A DNA stretch of 64,000 nucleotides from Tolypeutes matacus (taxonomy: Eukaryota; Chordata; Mammalia; Cingulata; Chlamyphoridae). The notes beneath the pieces are model-generated. The model saw nothing but the letters and a program-made list of their open reading frames with translations, did not search any database and was not told where the DNA came from. Made by a program: the position numbers and the translations under genes. Below are positions 59,731 through 64,000 of this stretch, piece after piece. The DNA lies in contig JAKSZT010037307.1 of the NCBI GenBank assembly GCA_026826555.1, forward strand, positions 1,441,879 to 1,505,878, given 5' to 3'. Position 1 is the first letter of the stretch. Every line of letters begins with the position of its first letter.

Positions 59731-61242
59731 AGGGCGGGAGGTGGCGGGCGCGACTTGAGGCGGCATCTGTTGACCCGGCCTGCCACCCTCCCCTCCCCGC
59801 CCGGGGTCTGCAGGCATTTTGGGGTGGGGGCCGCCCCGCCCTTTGTCTTTTGCTATGTGGAGCACCCTGCTGGAGGCAGTGCAGCGCCGCTGTGAAGACT
59901 TCCGGGGCTCTGGAACTGCTCGTCCTTTGAAAGCGTCCGTGGGATGGCGAATGGGAAGAGGCTCCCGAGAGGCCGGTGTTTTTCAACCTGTGTGAAGCCC
60001 ACATCGTTGGCCGTGAGGACCAGGCCTGGGTGGGGGCTGTGCTTGTGCGGTCGTGTGGCTGGGTGTCTTGGTGGCCTTGGGTTCTGCATGGCCGTGTAGG
60101 GGGTTGGCACGCTCGTGTGGTGTGACTGCGTGTGTGTGAATGAGACGTCTGAGGCTCTGTGGCAGGGGCGTCCAGGCATGGTCTGTCCAATTAACTTCTG
60201 TCCCCAGCCCCTGGAATGCAAAGTGAGACCCAGTGGGGGCTGGACTCCTGAAGGGGTGGCCCGAGGCTGGCCAGGGTACTGCTCTGTCGCTGGAGGTGCC
60301 CCATGGTCCCAGGGGAGCCTTGGAGGACAGGCTGGAGGGGTAGGATTTGTGGGGGAGCTGTGAGCCTGGCAGGCAGACCCCTCGCCTCCTGGGCCTTCCA
60401 GCCTGAGAGCAGCGGGCAGCGGCAGGGCTCTGAGTAAGGAGCCCCCTGACTCCACATGGCCGGGGTCTGACCCAGAAGCTGTGTTGGTGGTTTGGGACCC
60501 TGGGGGCACAGTTCCTCCTGCTGCAGCCCCTGAGACCCTCCCCCACTGAGACGCTCCCCAGACTTCTCCCCAGCCTTTGCCCCCTTCCCTTCCTGAGCCC
60601 TGAGGCACTTCAGGATTCAGCACTTCCCTCCTTCCCAGCTTTTGGATTCCTGGCACCTCCCCATGTTATCCTTTCTACCAGGTCATCCTCTATCCTCACC
60701 ACCCCACCCCCAACCAGCTCCAGGCCTCCTGGGTTTAAGGCAGAGGCAGCAGCTGGGGCAAGCTTTTATGACCCTAATTAACACCTATCCCCTGGGGCCC
60801 CAGCTCTGGACTCCTGGTGCAGGCTGAGGCCAGGGAGGTCCACCCTGGTGCTGGGTGGGGGCAGGTGGAAGCTCCATCCACAGCAGCCAGGCCCAGGAAG
60901 ATGCCGTGGAGCCCTGCGGCTTCCGTCTTGCTCTGGGGAGCCAGGGAAGGGGTGCCGGCTGCCCCCAGGCTAAGATGGAGCCGGGGAGTCTCTGATTGAC
61001 CGAGTGTCCCTGGGAACGGCCCTCTCTCTCCTCCGGCTGGAACTCCACCATGACATCCTTCCATTAAATAGGGCATGTTCAGAAGAGAAAATTGCTACTA
61101 TTTTCCCCTTTTACTTCACTGTCATCAAAAATTGATCCCATATTGCATCCTTATTTCAAAGAATGAGATTAAAAAAATAAAATAAAAATCCCCACTCCTC
61201 AGAGCAGCAGCTGCATCAAGCTTCCCACTCTCCCCTAACCCC

Positions 61243-61335
61243 AAAAAAAGAGAAGGGAGGCGGGGAGGAGGAAGGGAGGAAGAAAGAAGGAAGAAAGGAA
61301 AGGAAAGGAAAGGAAAGGGAAAGGAAAAGAAAAAT
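61243..61335. repeat. Purine-only GGAAA-type tract
   Basis: About 93 bases of A and G with one C (61261), built of GGAAAG and GAAGGAAG units. Such homopurine tracts can form triplex DNA and are usually length-variable. Confidence 0.88.
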
Positions 61336-62999
61336 GTGGCCCTCGAGGGAGGGCACAAGTGTAGGCCCCTCTGGGGCTACAGAAGCCGGGCAGTGGCTCC
61401 AGGACGCACGTGGTTGGAAGCAAGGAGGGGCTGGGGCACGTGATGGTGGCGCAGGCAGAAGGGGATTTCGATCTCGTGAAATGTGGTAGAAAATGGGGTA
61501 ATTGGGGGAGGTTAATTTGGATCTAAATGGAGCGATTCGTTATCTCAATAAGAAGCATCTCGTTTTCCAGGGAGACGGCTGAGCCTGCCAGATGCCTGCC
61601 TGCCCGTCAGCGAGGTGGTGGCTTGGAGCAGGGCCCCACCATCAGTAGAGCCTCCCAGAGCAGCCTGCCCTTCCGGCTGTGCAGGGGCTCCCACAGATCA
61701 GGGGGAAACTGAGTCTTGGGAGTGCAACTGGCCTGACACCCCACGGAGCACCACAGCCTCTTGACTCCTGCCCAGTGTTCCTTCCCATGGCTCTAGCCAC
61801 CTCCTGGAAGAGGGAGAACAGGACAGGAGCAATTTACTTTTATTTATTCCTTAATTCATTTGGCCATGTAGAGCAGTTCTTCACAAAAGCACATGCAATA
61901 AAATACAGACTATGAATAATCAGGACATGGCAAAAGGGCCAGGCTCTTGATCTAGTTGAGCCTCCAGGCTGACTCTGAGCCTCCTGCCAGCCAAGGGGAA
62001 AAGGGAGGCCCTGTGCTTTGTGATCCTACAAAAGGAGACAAGACATTTAGATCAGCTCCCCATGGAAGCCAGTTCCGGCTTCCCAGGAAGTGGGTGTTTG
62101 GGGCGACTTTCACGACGGTGCGCCTCAGCCCCACTGCCTTCCCCACAGCCTTTGTCCGTGGGACCCCTGGGCAGGACCCTCCCCTGGGCCTCAGAGCCCC
62201 ATCTGCTCTGTGCCGGGAGCTGTATGTGGGACCCACTGGCAGTGCTGAGGCTGCTGGTTACACAGGGCTGTGGACACGGGCTCCGCTGGCAGGTTTGGGT
62301 CCTGGCACCTGCTCCTGCCAGCTCTGTGGCCCTGGAGCACTTCTTGCATTGTTTGGACGCCCCTTCTTTGGACAAACAGACCAGTAGCACCAGCTTCCCT
62401 GCCCCCTCCACGGTTGTAACGGTCATGTGGGAACGGGCTTGAGACACAACACCCAATAGGCACCCATAAGCGATTCCCGTGATTGCGGAGTCACCGGTGG
62501 GTGGGTGGGTGGGGGTGACACACAAGGTTTCCTTGGCCCAACTCTACATCTCACCTGGCATTAGCTGGACCACTCCTGCGGGGGGATGAGTGGAAGCCCC
62601 CTCCACTGAGAGCTCCGGGAGGCAGGGCCAGACTCACCCTGTGTCTCTGGCCCCAAGCGCAGACCAGGAACATGATCAGTGCTGGACAAACGTTTGTTGA
62701 AAGAAGAAAGAAGAGGGACCCTGGGAGTCGCCTTTCCATTTATTCCACACTGGGGTGGGGGGTGGGGGAACAGAAGACAAAACAGTGATACCTGGCTGGG
62801 GTGAGTGCTGGAAGGAGATTAAAGCAGTGGACAACTGAGGGCGTGAGCCAGGAGGGTCATATTCAGAAAGGTGTGTTTGACCAGATACGAGCGGCAGGGG
62901 TCCAGGAGTCAGGGGCCGCCCCCACCCCCGGCAGGAGGCAGCCCTGCTCCACCGCACCTTGTGAGTGCCGGACACGAAGGGAGTCGGCAGCGACAGGAG

Positions 63000-63135
63000 A
63001 CGACCTGCCCACGTGTGCACGTGCCCCCGCACATGCTGACACACGCATGCACATGTGTCCGTATGCCTGCATACATACACATGCACGTGTTCACATGCTC
63101 ACACGTGTGTACCATTCAGATACACACACACCTGT
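63000..63135. repeat. CA/TG-rich degenerate microsatellite
   Basis: ACACGCATGCACATGTG- and CATACATACACATGCACGTG-type units of alternating purine and pyrimidine. Confidence 0.75.
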
Positions 63136-63794
63136 CCTCCTCTCGCCCCAGGCTCTCCACCCCACAGGACTGCAAAGCTGCTGAGCACAGAGTCACATGG
63201 AGAAAGCCTCCTGCCACCCTGTCCCCACTGTAGCCGCAGCCCCCTGCCACCCCGCTTGGCAGGCCTTCCTCAGTGGAAGCCAAGAGACCCCAGCCACAGG
63301 GACCCTGCTTACATCCCTTTCCTTTGGGGGTTGTCCTACAAGGGGCCCCTTGGGGACACAGGGAGCAATATAGGTCTCCAGAGTGCTGGGGAGGGGAGGC
63401 CGGAACCTGGTGGAACAGTGGGCTGGGAACCAGGTGGCCGGAGGCCTCGACTGCCTCATGTGGGCTGAGGCTGGGCTGGCATGGGGCAGAGGCCCTCCCT
63501 GCCCCAGAGAGCACCCAACCCTGGGGGTTCAGGGAGGGGAAGCAGGCCCATGGGGCCCCAGCTCTGTGCCTAGCCTCCCTGCTCACCCCCACCCTAGGGG
63601 ATCCCAGCTCTTGTTGGACCTTGGTTTTTCATCTAGGAAACTGGGTAAGGATGGCTCACAGCACACCCTCAGTAAGCCCCTGAGGGACATGGAAGCACGA
63701 CCCTGGGGTCTGGCCAGCCAGCCCAGGACTCTGGGTCTGCTCCTCTGGTGGTGGCCTGGCCCTCTCCAGACTCCTCTTCCATGAGAATGCAATG

Positions 63795-63985
63795 CAGAGG
63801 CTTGTGGCAGAGGAACCCGGCCCCTGGGCTCAAGCCCCAGCTCTGCTCCTCACTCGCTGTTGATTTTTGACAAAGTGCTCCAACCCTCTGTGCCTCAGTT
63901 TCCTCATCTGTACAGTGGGGTGGGAATGGGGCCTGCTTTGTAGGGGCTGCTGGAAGGATTAATGGGAGGTGCGGTGGCCTGGCCC
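63795..63985 (+). repeat. MIR element, nearly full length
   Basis: GGCTCAAGCCCCAGCTCTGC, CTCACTCGCTGTTGATTTTT, CTGTGCCTCAGTTTCCTCAT and CTGTACAGTGGGGTGGGAAT, then GCTGGAAGGATTAATGGGAG, follow the whole sense MIR consensus. Confidence 0.85.
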
Positions 63986-64000
63986 CTGGGAACAGGCCTG

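Larger units (their letters stand above)
59731..64000. other. GC-rich intron to the window end
   Basis: No exon 4 of CACNA2D2 was found. AT-richer patches lie at 61060-61200, 61460-61580 (TCGATCTCGTGAAATGTGGT, GGTTAATTTGGATCTAAATG) and 61830-61930. A purine tract, a CA/TG tract and a terminal MIR are listed separately. Confidence 0.5.

Overview
This is a mammalian nuclear genome window, and nearly all of it is intron. The lineage is readable from its SINEs. At least eleven tRNA-derived elements have heads resembling tRNA-Ala, A/B-box-like motifs and A-rich tails, and they match the DAS family known from Xenarthra. Together with xenarthran-type L1 tails, this points to an armadillo (most likely Dasypus) or a close relative. 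There is no prokaryotic gene organisation.

The only protein-coding exon I can support is at 43046-43162 on the + strand. It has 39 codons, is phase 0 at both ends, and has a good acceptor and donor. Its peptide is the N-terminal segment of the voltage-gated calcium channel auxiliary subunit alpha2delta-2 (CACNA2D2), probably coding exon 3. Bases 1-43045 would then be the long upstream intron and 43163-64000 part of the next one. I did not find the preceding or following exons.

Layout: (1) 1-8.2 kb is GC-rich single-copy intron with a TG/CATG repeat (3.7-4.0 kb) and a CpG-rich block (4.7-5.4 kb). (2) 8.2-12.1 kb is an old antisense L1 tail with DAS SINE insertions. It includes a near-perfect inverted duplication: two arms of about 675 bp around a 645-bp spacer. 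(3) 12.1-15.6 kb is single-copy intron with a conserved-looking AT-rich block (13.0-13.4 kb), MIR/L2 relics and an NF-Y-like motif cluster. (4) 15.6-25.9 kb is a decayed ERV-L-class provirus lying antisense to the host gene. On the + strand it reads integrase side, RNase H/RT, protease, gag, then an LTR-like block, and it is split by L1 and SINE insertions. (5) 25.9-43.0 kb is mostly single-copy GC-rich intron with one complete hAT-type DNA transposon relic, MIR/L2 relics, AT-rich candidate regulatory blocks and a short L1 tail at 40.6 kb. (6) 43.0-44.8 kb holds the exon, then an L1 tail with two SINE insertions. (7) 44.8-64 kb is GC-rich intron without any lineage-specific SINE or L1. It holds MIR relics, short tandem repeats, CA/TG tracts and several AT-rich islands that may be conserved non-coding elements.

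The most striking structure is the inverted duplication at 10152-12145. Repeat family names come from my memory of consensus sequences; no database was searched. Many open frames exist because the DNA is GC-rich and poor in stop codons; none beyond the exon looks like a real gene.
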